Origin: Micropterix aruncella
Taxonomy: Eukaryota > Arthropoda > Insecta > Lepidoptera > Micropterigidae
NCBI GenBank assembly: GCA_944548615.1
Contig: OX155976.1
Coordinates: forward strand, 5,616,952-5,680,951
Direction of reading: 5' to 3'
DNA: 64,000 nucleotides
Under the pieces are notes generated by a model, which worked only from the letters and a program-made list of their open reading frames with translations, had not been told where the DNA came from and did no database searches. The position numbers were made by a program, and so were the translations under genes. Positions 36,401-47,636 of the stretch are shown here, piece by piece (the stretch's first letter is position 1; the number at the start of each line of letters is the position of its first letter).

Positions 36401-36575
36401 CTATTTGAGCAATGCGGGTAATTATTTTATTTCGAAATTTGCCCCGCGGTATGAAAAATGCCAGATAGTGAAGAAACACTCTCCGTTGGTTTATGAGCTG
36501 CTAAATGCAGACGGTAAGAACATTGGCACTTGGCACATAAAGGATTTTAAACTAAATCCCAAGGACTCCGTTTAA
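33402..36575 (+). CDS. pol: pol polyprotein: protease, reverse transcriptase, RNase H, integrase
   Basis: 1,057 intact codons. Most likely made as a gag-pol fusion by -1 frameshifting at 33453, not from the ATG at 33402. Domains: aspartic protease with LLDTGSS near residue 60; RT with FCLDSRKIN, LPRI and catalytic YLDD at about 369; RNase H with LHCDASLYGLGG near 520 and TDCASLRWF; integrase with an HHCC finger (CDTCQQYK, about 713-750) and a DDE core at ISVDLLG (about 776), VISDNGRQF (about 836) and NPTERQN (about 872). All core catalytic residues I can check are present, so the enzyme set appears functional. Elements of this type copy their RNA in cytoplasmic particles and integrate the DNA in the nucleus. 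Confidence 0.93.
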   Translation: MFKGVETVQIQLSRFKKRATRDRVSAFVHSVSTLFKNEKDSRRPFLDVCLGDIAVCGLLDTGSSITILGADSHKYLIELGYTVHKTPSLTLSTANSSTVRTIGYMSLPFKFNNRCQVIRAVVAPDIGSSLILGMDFVREFDLAPEILKYVRMESSDVSWHSVSEVRVLHPFTSLSENQQSLANKMIENFQKISTDVRGLGRTNLISQVIDTGDHPPIKQRYYPLSPARLALLNEEVDRMLELGVIKPSQGGWNNPTIFVPKADGTLRFCLDSRKINSITKPDAYPLPRITTILDSLRDANYLSSIDLSAAFWQIPLEPASQEKCSFTVPGRGFFQMTVTPFGMRNSSACMQRLADQLFDPSFNNKVFCYLDDIIIVSSTFEEHISLLSRVLDRLVYANLSINFKKCQFFRHELKYLGYVVDSHGLHTDPDKVKCILDFPTPTSPKMVKSFLGVAGWYRRFIRNFSCIAAPLSRLTSTRKGAPAFAWTPEAEESFRKLKSALVSSPILACPDFSKPFALHCDASLYGLGGMLTQTVDGVDHPIAFTSRTLLPAETRYSATEREALSVINAVEHFRGYFEGGPKVKIFTDCASLRWFLSLKNPTGRLARWGIRLSAFDFEIIHKKGVENVVPDALSRLLPVAAVSVVADPWYNELFEAVSGNPAAYPNYQVKGSELYRYSRSKYQLTSCYDWKLVVPLPLREKLIQENHASDLAMHFGVFKTHRRLCLRYYWPNLHGDVVKFVSKCDTCQQYKHPNTSPLGHLGNPKSCAFPFQMISVDLLGPYPMTRDRNMHILVVTCCFSKYCLLFPLKRATSKIISNIMEHKVFLRFGVPQYVISDNGRQFVGKEFSGLMTKYRIPKVYLNPKYCPQVNPTERQNRAVVTALALSVKDDHRSWDLHLSAIQMAINSAVSEATGFSPFFLVHGREPILDGSFYTQSPETQAEVIFGSRMSYAQNLSELPGVFHTVRKKLVQSHAHNKIYYDRKHRPAEFAVGDTVFKRTYYLSNAGNYFISKFAPRYEKCQIVKKHSPLVYELLNADGKNIGTWHIKDFKLNPKDSV
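33447..33497 (+). promoter_or_regulatory. -1 programmed ribosomal frameshift signal between gag and pol
   Basis: The heptamer A AAA AAC (33447-33453) lies in the gag frame as TCA AAA AAC, the canonical slippery form. After an 8-nt spacer, CGAGACAGAG (33462-33471) pairs perfectly with CTCTGTCTCG (33488-33497); the inner loop can add GCGC/GTGC pairs. The gag stop (33472-33474) is in the loop. Pol lies exactly in the -1 frame and is open through the site. Confidence 0.85.
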
Positions 36576-37339
36576 TATTCAATTTTCTTTTGTTTTGTTC
36601 CTCGTTAACGTACTTATAAAACAAAATTTGTTCCATCTTCTTTCATAATACAATGTCATGTATAAAGGTGTGGTACCAGGTGGTTACCATTACTGAAATC
36701 ATTTTGTATGTGTCAGTTGTGCTAGTAATCATGTATAGCACCACTGTGGTTTGAATGTCGAATGTAAGGGAAGTATATCAGAGATCAGTATGAAAGGTGA
36801 TATTTGACGTTACACATTTTACCTACTAGGCATTGGTTACTGTCGAGGTACAATTTTCTATGGGTTTCCCAAGAAGTCTTTCATAGACATGTTATTTTGG
36901 GTCGTGAGGTCGTCAGGTTTTCCCTTCGACTATTTATGATGGTCCTGTTATGAGGCCACCAGGATTTTGTCCTGGACTTTGACAGTGAGACCGGCAGGTT
37001 CCCTGAAGTTGTGAATTTAATTTGCAGTTGGAGATTTTCTTTTGGAGTTTTGTGTGGTGTTTGTTGTTTTTAGTCCTCTACGGTTTGGTAAGAGCGACGA
37101 CAAATTAATGATTGACCTCTGCAGTACCATGCCGAACGGTTTTCTTTTCTCTAGTTAACGAGGACAAGTAGTAGTATGTTTGATATATTTTTTTTCTTTC
37201 TCGTCGGTAGTTTCGTGTACGCTATTCACTTTGATTTCTATTGTTCAGGTGAGATTTTTGTTTTATTTTGTTTCACGTGCGAATCGGGACGACTCGAGGA
37301 AATCGTCATGTCCTTCCGATTTCTTTTAGTGGGAGAGGC
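36576..37339 (+). other. 3' region of LTR element and polypurine tract
   Basis: No env or other conserved ORF. The tract AGTGGGAGAGG at 37328-37338 is one base from the right LTR and would prime plus-strand DNA. Several repeated phrases (GGTCGTGAGGTCGTCAGG, CCACCAGG) lie at 36900-36980. Confidence 0.7.
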
Positions 37340-38622
37340 TGTAACAAAAATCGTAAGTTTTTGCGTGACATACAGTGTCCAGAAACGTGAAATACACCTT
37401 GAGACACGCTAAGCACGATTATTTCCTAGACAAATGTAGTGTTTCCCAGCTTTTCCTTGGTGTATGACGCCGCGCGACATGCATCGCGCGCAATCTTCGT
37501 CTTCCAGCATGTTACACTCCTGTTTCGTGTTCTTCCGTGTTGCCCAGAAGTCCCAAGCATGTTTTTATGTATCTTCCATGTTTTCTCGGCGTCTCCATTG
37601 GACCTAAGCATAAAAAACCGCATTTTCCAAGTTCCCAGTCCAACATTGTCATTTTCGCGATGTTTGACAGCTGTCAACTTCTGTTCAGGTTGGTCTACAG
37701 GCAGTGTTGCTATTCTTGCGCCCGGTGAAGCGGATCGTTGCCCGCGGTTAAAATAATACGCAAATATTAAAAGCAATGTTAAGAAATGTGGTAAATATGC
37801 TAACAATCCTTGTTGAATATTTATTAATGTTAAAACATTTTTTTTTTAACTTGAGTTGGTAACAGTTGTTTTGCTGAAATGTTGGCGGTCTGAACTTCCT
37901 AAAGTGACGTCACACTTCCGCCCTGTTCACTTGATTCCAAAATGGCGAAGGAGGTGAGATTGATTTTGTGTCAAGGAGGTGAAAAAGTGCCGTAATCGGC
38001 GGTGTGAAGAGTGCACCTGTGGAGTGCCAAGAATATGATGTAGTTTAGTTCGTGTTTTTCTGGGGTGAGTCAACCATTTTACTCGAAGCTAGGTTATACG
38101 CCATGATGCCTGAGATAACCAGAGATTTTCCTGTTTGCCCACAGGAGTGGTACTTAATTTAATCTAATTTCTATCCATTTGCAACAAACGTTCTGAGAAC
38201 CGTCACCAGCGTCATTACCGCGGAGATTCTGAGAATTTTCAACATCGTGCTGACCTGAAGAAGGCAGCCACCTTTTCCTGCTGTCACAGCTTCACGAAGA
38301 ATAAACGAACTACTCATCAATGTGAAAACTGTCTTTTTATTGCTTTTTGTTTCCAGGCATTCCGACGCATAAGCCTCATTCAGTGCAAGAAAAAAAACCA
38401 CCACCCACCCCTCGAGATGTGATTTTTCTTTATGATAACCTCACTTTAGTTTTTGTTTTTTTTGTTTGACGGTAGTAATGTTTAGTTTCGTGGTTTTCCT
38501 CTAAAACCATGTGGCGCTCAAAATTTCTTATCTCTCATTCGGCATGACGTAGATTTTTTTATGGTAAAATTCTTTTGGCTTTTGATTCTTTTTACGCAAA
38601 CCGCGTGCTTATAATTGTTACA
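37340..38622 (+). repeat. Right LTR (about 1,283 bp)
   Basis: Same as the left LTR apart from one extra T in a T run near 37840-37850. Followed by the ATTT target duplication. Confidence 0.9.
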
Positions 38623-38626
38623 ATTT

Positions 38627-39400
38627 ACATATACATATACGTTCAAATTCATGAGCACAACATAAACTAAAATACAATTTATACAATGCCGTCGTATGCT
38701 TTTAAAGTTATATACGCATGATACATCTGTCTGAGCCCAGGTTACATAGCGCATACAATAAACGCAAATGATAATCTTTCTATTATGCTAAGCAAAGAGC
38801 AGCCGAGCCCGCCTTGCTAGGCACCCCTGTGTTAAGGCGAGCTCACTTCGGGTCACACAGAGTGCCACGGTTGTGTCAGGAAAGATCTAAAATATGTATA
38901 TATTTTTTAATTATTTCTATTTTAATTTATAATCATTATTATTATTATTATTCTTATTTATTTTATTATTTTGGTATTTTTCTATTTTTTTGACCGCAGA
39001 ATAGAATCCACAAGCGCGAATCCCCTCTTTTGAAATATAGAGGTGATTGTCGCATCGTATTCATATGAGTTCCGCTCGCTTCCCTGTAAATATTGCTATC
39101 CATAATGCAGGTAGGCAGATAGTTTAGTATTGAACGCAACTGAACTGATTGTCTAGTGATTAACGACGTCAGGGGTTCGCAGCAAGCGGTTTTCTAACAG
39201 CGTACTACTAACACTTTTTAAATAATAAAAGTTATATAGTAACAAAATTAGAAAGGGCTCGTCCAAGTATAAATTAGTTCTAAGAACTAATTACACCCAC
39301 CCTTTTTTTCTACCTGAATAGGGTCTTACTAATGTCTTAATAATCTTAATAATGAGACCAGTTTTACTGTGACTTTCAACGTGTTGACATCAAGTATTAA
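38627..39400. other. Intronic flank, no gene
   Basis: A GC-richer 90-bp island at 38795-38885 (AGCAGCCGAGCCCGCC) and an ATT-rich run at 38930-38960; no element identified. Confidence 0.35.
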
Positions 39401-40785
39401 TATTTTTGTGAATTATGGCAAAATTTAAGCAAAGAAAATGTTTTACAAAAAAGCGTTTTACAGAAGAAAAAAAATAATTTTAACTTTGGCAACGCAAAAG
39501 GTGAGCTCTAGAGCTATATAAGTTCTAATTGGATGCAGTCACACTGCAGTGTTAGATTGTATAAAAAAATTGAAGGTTCTGCAAGTATACAGCGAAAAAA
39601 AGGTACTGGGCATAAAAAAGACAACACATGCTGAGGATCGACTGCTGAAGCGAATCTGTTTGCAGAATCGATTTAAAAGTGCCGTGGATATAAGGACAGA
39701 GTTCATAAAAGCTGGTAGTTCTGAAGTGGGTGTTCACACCGTACGCTGAAGACTCCGGGAGAGCGGCTTTTTTGCCAGAAGGCCTGCGAAAAAGCCACTA
39801 CTGACCAAAAGAAATGCGCATTGCCCGCTTAGAATGGGCTAAAAATATAAAACTTAGACTGAAATCGATTGGCGACGAGTTATTTTCTTCGACAAGAGTA
39901 AATTTAATTTATTTGGTTCGAATGGAATTTAGTACGTGAGACGAATATCTGGAGAACGTTTAAGCGATGAGTGTCTTAGACCAACAGTGAAGCATCCTGC
40001 TGGACAAATGGTCTGGGGATGTTTTTCCTTTTATGGAGTGGGGCAATTAGCATTCATAAAAGGAAATGTGAATACAGAAGTTTACAAAATAATTTTGGAG
40101 GAGTTTTTATTCCTGACAATTGAAATGCACTATTCCTATATTTCTGAGTGCATTTTCCAAGATTTTGCTCGGTGACACGGTGCATGCACTGTGTCACCGA
40201 GCAAAAACTATAAAATTTTTATTCTGACACTGTGATTTATAATTATAAATAGGATAAAAACGAATTTACCGCGTGAAATTTGTAGCACCCGACGTTACGG
40301 TGACGTTGCAGCCGCCGTTGTCCAGGGTAGACGCAACGTCACCGAAACGTGGGGTGCTACAAATTTCACGCGGTAAATTCGTTTCTATCCTATTTATAAT
40401 GTCAAACAACCGCGATAGTCTTCGATTTTGTGACTTATAATGTTTAAAAAAATATATAAAAAAAAATATAACACTATTAAAATATATTTAGGTCAAAGAA
40501 TATATAAAAATTCATGGAATTCCAACACTGGATTGGCCCGGAAATAGTCCTGACCTGAACCCTATCAAGAACTTGTGGCACAAAACGGCAATCGAAATAA
40601 ATAAACTGAAGCCTTCGTCAAAGGAAAACCTTAAAAACATCATCAAAAAAGTGTGGTTTGAAAATTTTTCTCAAGTCTACATACAAAATTTGGTGAAATC
40701 CATGCCAAAACGTATTGAAGCAGTAATAAAAAAAAGGAGGAACAACAAAGTACTGATTTTGTTGGTTTTTGATAATTGTTAGTGT
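39400..40785 (+). pseudogene. Tc1-type transposase relic
   Basis: Fragments in changing frames follow the Tc1 order: a helix-turn-helix part (CIKKLKVLQ, 39549-39749), a first-Asp region read as IFFDKSKFNLFGS near 39880, PTVKHPAGQMVWGCFS at 39970-40030, a degraded second-Asp site (IFQDFAR, 40150-40175) and PDLNPIKNLW at 40550. In active relatives the last block has Glu where this copy has Lys, so the third catalytic residue is lost. A hairpin repeat is inserted at 40245-40430. Several stops and frameshifts confirm that it is dead. Confidence 0.75.
40245..40430. repeat. Hairpin repeat H, full copy inserted in the Tc1 relic
   Basis: ATAGGATAAAAACGAATTTA, CCGCGTGAAATTTGTAGCAC at the left is answered by its near-perfect inverse at 40348-40402, with an inner hairpin GGTGACGTTGC/GCAACGTCACC. 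Arms of about 45 bp are unusual in being nearly identical. Partial copy at 27365-27500. Confidence 0.75.
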
Positions 40786-41059
40786 TTTGTACCTATGTCA
40801 TTTTATTTTACATAAATATGTGGTTTTTAAAATTATACGAGCTTTTTTAATTTTTGTGCGAAAATAACGAAAACCTACAAATTAACTATAAATTTATAAA
40901 ATAAAAAATTTTGCTCACTAAATAGGCACTTTTTTGGTACACCATATTTAAACAGTGTTGCTTCATAATTTGGACTGAAAAGCTATCAAAAAATCACAAT
41001 AAAGAAAATTATTATTTAAAAAAACTGTTATTTTCAGTCTGGAAAGATGTCTGTGCTCG
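40786..41059. other. Tc1 flank, AT-rich
   Basis: Probably the 3' part of the Tc1 element; a definite TIR could not be matched to the left side. Confidence 0.3.
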
Positions 41060-41190
41060 CTACCGTATATTGATTATATTTTAACATTGATCTAACTACC
41101 AAAAATATTTAACATTGTTGTTAATACTGTTTTGACAACGAATTGTACTTTTTTTGACTAGGTATTTTTATATTTAATTTTATATTACTT
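41060..41190 (+). repeat. LINE 3' UTR fragment
   Basis: TTGATTATATTTTAACATT and GAATTGTACTTTTTTTGAC match the 3' UTR at 25830-25935. Confidence 0.6.
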
Positions 41191-41194
41191 CTTC

Positions 41195-41562
41195 TTCTTA
41201 TAGTGCCTCTCCTAGAGGAGGTTGGCTGTCAGCTCTGTGAATTTTTCCCTGTCTTGGGCCCAGCGAAATAGTTCTTCTACTCTTGAGACGTTTGTCTACT
41301 CTCGGATGTTGCAGAGCCAAGATTTTTATCTTCCTCCAGGCCGTCGTTTACCGCAAACTTTCCCCATAATAATGAGCTGAAGCAGTTGGTATCGCTCATG
41401 TCTCAGCACGTGGCCCAGGTACGCCACTTCCTTTGCTTTATTATGGGTAAAGTACGCGATCTCTACTGACAAGTTGGAGTACTCTAACATTTGAAACTTT
41501 CTGGATCCAGCTAATGGGGAGCATTCTCCGGTAGCACCACATTTCAAATGCTTCAAGATTAT
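41195..41562 (-). pseudogene. LINE ORF2 C-terminal fragment, RTE-like
   Basis: Minus reading contains KHLKCGATGECS, then AYLGHVLRHERYQLLQLI and GKVCGKRRPGGR, the C-terminal block of RTE-like LINE polyproteins (LGH-R-ERY-LLQLI-GK-GKR-GR). A frame change follows and the copy is 5' truncated. Confidence 0.65.
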
Positions 41563-41604
41563 GGTTAATGTAGTTTCAGTAAAATGCCTAAAATAAATTA
41601 ATAG

Positions 41605-42702
41605 TTCGACAGAGTGGACAATGATGTCTTACTCAAAGTACTCGCTGCTACGGGTTTCTCGAGTAATCTGCTGAGTTTTTTTGCTGATTACTTGAGAGAT
41701 AGGCAGCAGTATGTGAAACTTGGACTTTTTGATTCTAAGGTGTACCACACCTGCTCTGGCGTGAGTCAGGGGTCAAACCTTGGGCCTTTGCTGTTCAATC
41801 TCTTTGTTAACGATCTAAGTAAAGTAATCGTGTCAGCAAAATGTTTAATGTTTGCCGATGATATTAAATTGTACATGTCCACTGGAACTGCTGAGGCCTG
41901 CAAGCTTTTCCAGCGTGATATTGATGCCGTCTGGTCTTGGAGCCAGAATAAAAATCTCTCATTCAATATATCCAAATGTTCAGTGATGACATATACTAGA
42001 TCGACCGCACCTCTGATGTATGATTACTCCATCACTGAAGAGGTGCTAACTAGGGTTGAGAAGGTAAAGGATCTAGGAGTTCTCTTTGATTCCCAGCTTA
42101 CATTCAAGGAGCACATTGCTGATTTGTCCAAGTCCTCTTTTAAGCTACTAGGATTTGTTATTCGCAACCTAAAGCATTTTCACAATGTACGGGTTATGCA
42201 TACATTGTATAATTCAATTGTGAGAAGTAGATTAGAAACGAATGCAGTTATATGGAATCCACATCAGGATCATTATATCACTATGTTGGAAAAAAATCAA
42301 AAATGTTTCTTACGCTTTATATATTTCAAGCAGTACGGATATTATCCGTACTTATACCCTACTAGTTTTCTACTAGGCATGGTGGGCTATAACTCTCTTA
42401 AGTTGCGTAGAGAAATGCTCGCCATGGCCTACGTTTTCAAGCTGATCCGGGGAAGAGTTGATAATCCTAGCATGCTAGCGAAGGTTTGTCTCTTTGTTCC
42501 GGACAATTATAATCGTGCTCGCACTCATAATCTATTTGCGGAGCCGTCCTCGCGCACCAACCTAAGTCGATGGAGTCTGCTTACCCGTGCTTTGCGTCAC
42601 ATAAATGCGCTATGTTCGACAGCGGCAGACTTTGATATTTTTACAGCGAGCCCGCATCTCTTCAAGGTGTGGGCATTGCGCTACTTGTTTATGTCAGAAT
42701 AA
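41605..42702 (+). CDS. LINE reverse transcriptase, 5'-truncated but uninterrupted
   Basis: Open from FDRVDNDVLL (the normal start of RT motif 3), with no ATG, for about 365 codons. GVSQGSNLGPLLFNLFVNDL and the catalytic MFADDIKLYM are present, then VKDLGVLFDSQLTF and a complete C-terminus. The tail is an AAATAAATA run at 42892-42940, typical of insect Jockey/CR1-type LINEs. The N-terminal half of RT and the endonuclease are missing, so it is a dead-on-arrival copy with little decay. Confidence 0.85.
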   Translation, partial: FDRVDNDVLLKVLAATGFSSNLLSFFADYLRDRQQYVKLGLFDSKVYHTCSGVSQGSNLGPLLFNLFVNDLSKVIVSAKCLMFADDIKLYMSTGTAEACKLFQRDIDAVWSWSQNKNLSFNISKCSVMTYTRSTAPLMYDYSITEEVLTRVEKVKDLGVLFDSQLTFKEHIADLSKSSFKLLGFVIRNLKHFHNVRVMHTLYNSIVRSRLETNAVIWNPHQDHYITMLEKNQKCFLRFIYFKQYGYYPYLYPTSFLLGMVGYNSLKLRREMLAMAYVFKLIRGRVDNPSMLAKVCLFVPDNYNRARTHNLFAEPSSRTNLSRWSLLTRALRHINALCSTAADFDIFTASPHLFKVWALRYLFMSE

Positions 42703-42891
42703 AATAAATTGTTTTCACTCTTTTTGTACCGTAAGTTTGTAAGTTTTTTAACATGATTAATGCCTTATTTGTATTTAATGCTTATTTAAACATGTTGTGT
42801 ATGTACTTGTAAGAATTCTATTATTTTTTAAATTTATGTGTATATTGCATATCAACGGATTGGTATAAACTGTTAAGTTGATCTGCTAATG

Positions 42892-42894
42892 AAA

Positions 42895-42941
<47 letters not shown>

Positions 42942-42942
42942 A
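42892..42942. repeat. (AAAT)n LINE tail
   Basis: About twelve AAAT units directly 3' of the LINE and directly next to repeat M copy C. Confidence 0.85.
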
Positions 42943-43327
42943 AAAACCCTAAAAACACGCTTTTGGGCTATGCTACGATATTCACATACACACGGCTATG
43001 ATACGATATTCCATCATGGAATGCCAGTGCCTATCTTCCGGCTTCATCATCAGACCTTGAAACCTAATCGTGGTCAAAGTTCATTCCAAGACTTTTCTAA
43101 CAAGTCCAAACACAGCTATGATACGATGTTCCATCATGAAGTTCCACTTCCGACTCCATCATCAGATCAGTTCGGCAGTACCATATTATTGTAATGTCAT
43201 CAGAACTACATACAGTTGCCAATTTTCATGACGCTACGATCCTTGGAAGATGGTTAAATTAGATTCCTTAGATTCCAATACATAGTTAGTTACATACAGG
43301 TCGACCTAATAAAAGCGTGTTAAAAAA
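42941..43327 (+). repeat. MITE-like repeat family M, copy C
   Basis: Same orientation as copy B, with an internal deletion; ends CCTAATAAAAGCGTGTTAAA. Confidence 0.7.
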
Positions 43328-43609
43328 GAACATTCACCTGAACGACTTGAAACCCAGTTAAGCAGAGAACAACCGAGCTCATTAGTAGCTGTGCGAATAA
43401 GACTGGACCGAATAGCGTATTTACGTGTCCATAAAATCTGTAAAACAGAGAGAATTTTCAAAAAGAATCGAAGGTAAAAAGATATCGGCACCTTTACGGT
43501 TTCTCCACAGACCACAATCTTATTTTGCATATTACATAAGTTGAAATATACATAGGTATTGCTGAATTCATTTTCCTTTTAAATGTTTTTCTTTGCTGTG
43601 ACGTGTAAT
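43328..43609. other. Unassigned
   Basis: No gene or repeat with a second copy in this window. Confidence 0.3.
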
Positions 43610-43917
43610 CTTAACAAATCGGTTGTGTCACCCTAAGACTTTCCCAGCAAGTAGCAAAGGAATGATTTCGTCTGAATAATAATTTCATAAATCTTATTCC
43701 TTCTTTCATAAGCTTTATTTCATAGGTCTTATTTAAAAATTTCAATCACAAGCGCGCCGCATTTTTGTTTGTATTTAATTCCTTATTTGTATTTGATGTT
43801 TTTGTATAAATCTTATTCCCTTCTTTGATAATAGTCCAAGCATAAGCATATTTCCAAGCAAATGCCAACCAAATAACAACCAAATGTTATTGTATGTCTG
43901 CTAGGGAGCTAAGGAGC
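43610..43917 (+). repeat. Interspersed repeat S, copy 1
   Basis: Begins AATCGGTTGTGTCACCC and includes TTTCATAAATC, TTTAAAAATTTCAATCA and AACCAAATGTTATTGTATGT. These blocks recur at 54180-54860 and part recurs at 63490-63535. Confidence 0.55.
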
Positions 43918-45330
43918 TCTTGGTGAGTTGGCCACGAAGACCCATTCTGTTTAGGGTTGGTCACACTCACGTGTCAACACCCATCCGACCGCCTCCACGC
44001 ATGAAGTGCGAGCCTGGGTAGAACTCCGGCCTTAGGGTTAGTTTCCCCTAGTAATCAACCTTCTGGCGCTCCTGGACGGTCTGCGCATCGTGCGGCATAA
44101 GCCAATCGATTGCGCACTCTGACTAACATATATTGAGTTGTCAACTACAACGGGCGAGCCCGTCACCACAGGACGTTTTAACGATTCGTCGTTCTATCGA
44201 CCTGCAGTGAACGTAGAAGACTTTGGACATAACAATCGGACGTCTAGCTACGCCACAACCCGTAAGAGACCAACTCCTTACCGCGAGAAAGCCAGGAATT
44301 ACTTCCCGGCGGCTCGAGACACTCGCGCCCTTACTTCCAATTGTAACCAGATTTCTCCGGTCTCTCGATTGGTTCCGAGTTCGAGGTCGTTTGCGCGGGC
44401 CTCCTTACGAAGCGGTGAAACGGTGTATCCGAATCTATCACGGACCAAGGCGTCCTTTGCCCGGCTCTAACCGGGATCGGATGGCCAATGGTCATTTCAA
44501 AAGCAGTCGCCGTAAGGTACGCAACCACCCCCGCTCTATAGGAAACAATACAGTTCCCAGACTCCCCCGACTGTTAGTCGGAGAGCACAATCGATTGGCT
44601 TGCGCCGCTCGGTGCGCAGACCGTCCAGGAGCGCCAGAGGTTTGATTCCCAGGGGAGACTGGTTGACCCAGTGTCCTACCCAGGTTCGCACCCCATGCGT
44701 GGAGGCCATCGGATGGGTGTTGACCCGTGAGTGTGACCGACCCTGAACACATGGGTCATCGTGGCCACCTCATCATGGGCCCGTTAGCTCCCCCCTCTGA
44801 CTAACAGTCGGGGGAGTCTGGAAGTAGTACTGTTTCCTATAGAGCGGGGGTGGCTGCGGACCTTACGGCGACTGCTCTTGAAACGACCATCGGCCATCCG
44901 ATCCTGGGTGAACAGCCGGGCAAAGGACAATACAGTTCCCAGACTCCCCCGACTGTTAGTAGTCTGTTAGTCGGAGCACAATCGATTGGCTTGCCGATTG
45001 GATCGCCGCACGGTGCGCAGACCGTCCAGGAGCGCCAGAGGTTTGATTCCCAGGGGAAACTGGTTCGCTGACCAGAGTCCTACCCAGGTTCGCACCCCGT
45101 GCGTGGAGGCCGTCGGATAGGTGTTGACCCGTGAGTGTGAGCGACCCTGAACACATGGGTCATCGTGGTCAACTCATCATGGGCCCGTTAGCTCCCAAAC
45201 TCAAGCTCCGCTGACTAACAGTCGGGGGAGTCTGGAAGCAGTACTGTTTCCTATAGAGCGGGGGTGGTTGCGGACCTTACGGCGACTTCTCTTGAAACGA
45301 CCATCGGCTACTCGATCCTGGGTGAAGCAT
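43918..45330. repeat. Array of direct and inverted copies of GC-rich repeat G
   Basis: In order: plus 43918-44118, minus 44130-44760, plus 44795-44930, minus 44930-45175, plus 45205-45330. Every junction joins oppositely oriented copies, and the boundaries fall repeatedly in GACTAACAGTCGGGGGAGTC (self-pairing CTAACAGTC.. with its inverse). This would fold into several long hairpins. The last copy abuts the LINE RT at 45381. Confidence 0.65.
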
Positions 45331-45374
45331 CGAGTATTGAAGTTGTACTGTTGATACCATTAACACCAAAATAA

Positions 45375-46456
45375 CAGAAATTGATCAAGAACTGTATACG
45401 AGACATAGAACTGGACTGGTTCCGAAGTTATATTACAGGACGAACACAACGAGTGAAACTAAATGACACAATAAGTAACTGGATGAATATTGACTACGGC
45501 GTTCCTCAAGGGAGTATATTAGGACCAATATTGTTTTTGATTTACATAGATGACCTTTGTAGGCAGGAAATACCAGGTGTTATTGCATCTTTTGCCGATG
45601 ACACAGTGCTTTTGTTTGAGAGTAACACCTGGGAGTCTGTATTTGTAAAGGCAAAGAAAGGACTCAATCAGACACATGACTGGCTAAATGAACATCTACT
45701 GACGCTTAACATAGAAAAAACGAAATACATGACCTTTAGCATAGATGGGCGGAATCAACCGGGACTAGAAAAACATCTACTATTACACAACTGTGAAGGG
45801 ACAAACTGCATGTGCCAACCGCTGGAACGCACGTCATGTATAAAATATTTAGGTATCCTGATAGACAGCTTCCTGAGATGGCACAAGCAAGTTGACCAGA
45901 CTGCGACACGACTTAGGAAACTAATTTACATATTTAAAAATATTAGAAATATACTTAGCCCATCTATTCTTAAAACGACTTACTACGCACTAGCGCAATC
46001 AATAACTACATACGGACAGATAGGATGGGGTGGAGCGGCTAAATTAATCCTTGACCCGGCAAAAAAGGCCCAGAAAGCCCTCATTAGGGTTATTAATAGA
46101 AGACCGCTCCGTTTCCCATCCAACCAATTATTCATAGAATTCAACGTAATGGACATTCGACAGTTATACATAAGAGCGGTCTTGATGTACTTCCAGAGGA
46201 ATGACAGGACTCGACTATTAAACTTCTGGACCACGGACATGACACTAGAAATCGATACAGACAACCGGAGTTAAAAATGAACACGACGTACGGACAAAGA
46301 CATTATACATTTCTAGCTCCAAAGCTTTACAATATACTGATAATGGACGTTCAAACGACCGACGTACCTTACGCTACGTTTAGAAGAGTGGTGGCAACTT
46401 GGCTTTTAAATAAATCTAGGGAAGACTGTGAAAAATTATTGAGGTCTCGGGTGTGA
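45375..46456 (+). pseudogene. LINE reverse transcriptase fragment with one frameshift
   Basis: The RT is truncated upstream and begins at IELDWFRSYITGRTQRVKL. GVPQGSILGPILFLIYIDDL and the catalytic SFADDTVLLFE are present, then the thumb with IKYLGILIDSFLRWH and GQIGWGGA. The first frame stops at 46274 and the tail continues in another frame (TTYGQRHYTFLAPKLYN, to 46456). The tail motif relates it to the fragments at 5466, 8757 and 24312. 3' UTR follows to about 46970. Confidence 0.8.
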
Positions 46457-47347
<891 letters not shown>

Positions 47348-47359
47348 ATATATGTGTAT

Positions 47360-47636
47360 ATCCTATACTATTATAAACGCGAAAGTTTGTATGTATGTAT
47401 GGATATTTGTTACTCTTTCACGCAAAAACTACTGAATGGATTTTGATGAAACTTTACAATAATATAGCTTACACATCAGAATAACACATAGGCTATAATT
47501 TATAAAGATATAGTGTGAATTATCTAAAAAATAACGATAACTGTCAAGTAAGTAGGAAAAATCTAAGAAATTGATATTCGAAATTTAAATTCTAAGCGTC
47601 AATATATATTTTGAAAATTTTCTCAACAATCCTACT
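47360..47636 (+). mobile_element. Helitron 5' end fragment
   Basis: TCCTATACTATTATAAACGCG, AAAGTTTGTATGTATGTATG and CGCAAAAACTACTGAATGGA form a typical insect Helitron head. It is interrupted at 47637 by another Helitron head. Confidence 0.65.

Larger units (their letters stand above)
29560..38622 (+). mobile_element. Complete Ty3/gypsy-type LTR retrotransposon
   Basis: About 9.06 kb: left LTR, 5' leader, gag (split by a MITE), pol, 700 bp of 3' sequence, polypurine tract (AGTGGGAGAGG at 37328-37338) and right LTR, flanked by ATTT. The pol order protease-RT-RNase H-integrase is that of Ty3/gypsy elements. No env-like frame follows pol. LTRs differ by a single T in a homopolymer as far as I can see, so the insertion is recent. 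It lies in the 25.5-kb intron of the odorant-receptor gene, in the opposite orientation. Confidence 0.95.

Noticed and set aside
36576..37339. Possible env gene after pol
   Set aside because: Longest frames are under 80 codons with no signal peptide plus ectodomain pattern; element appears to lack env.
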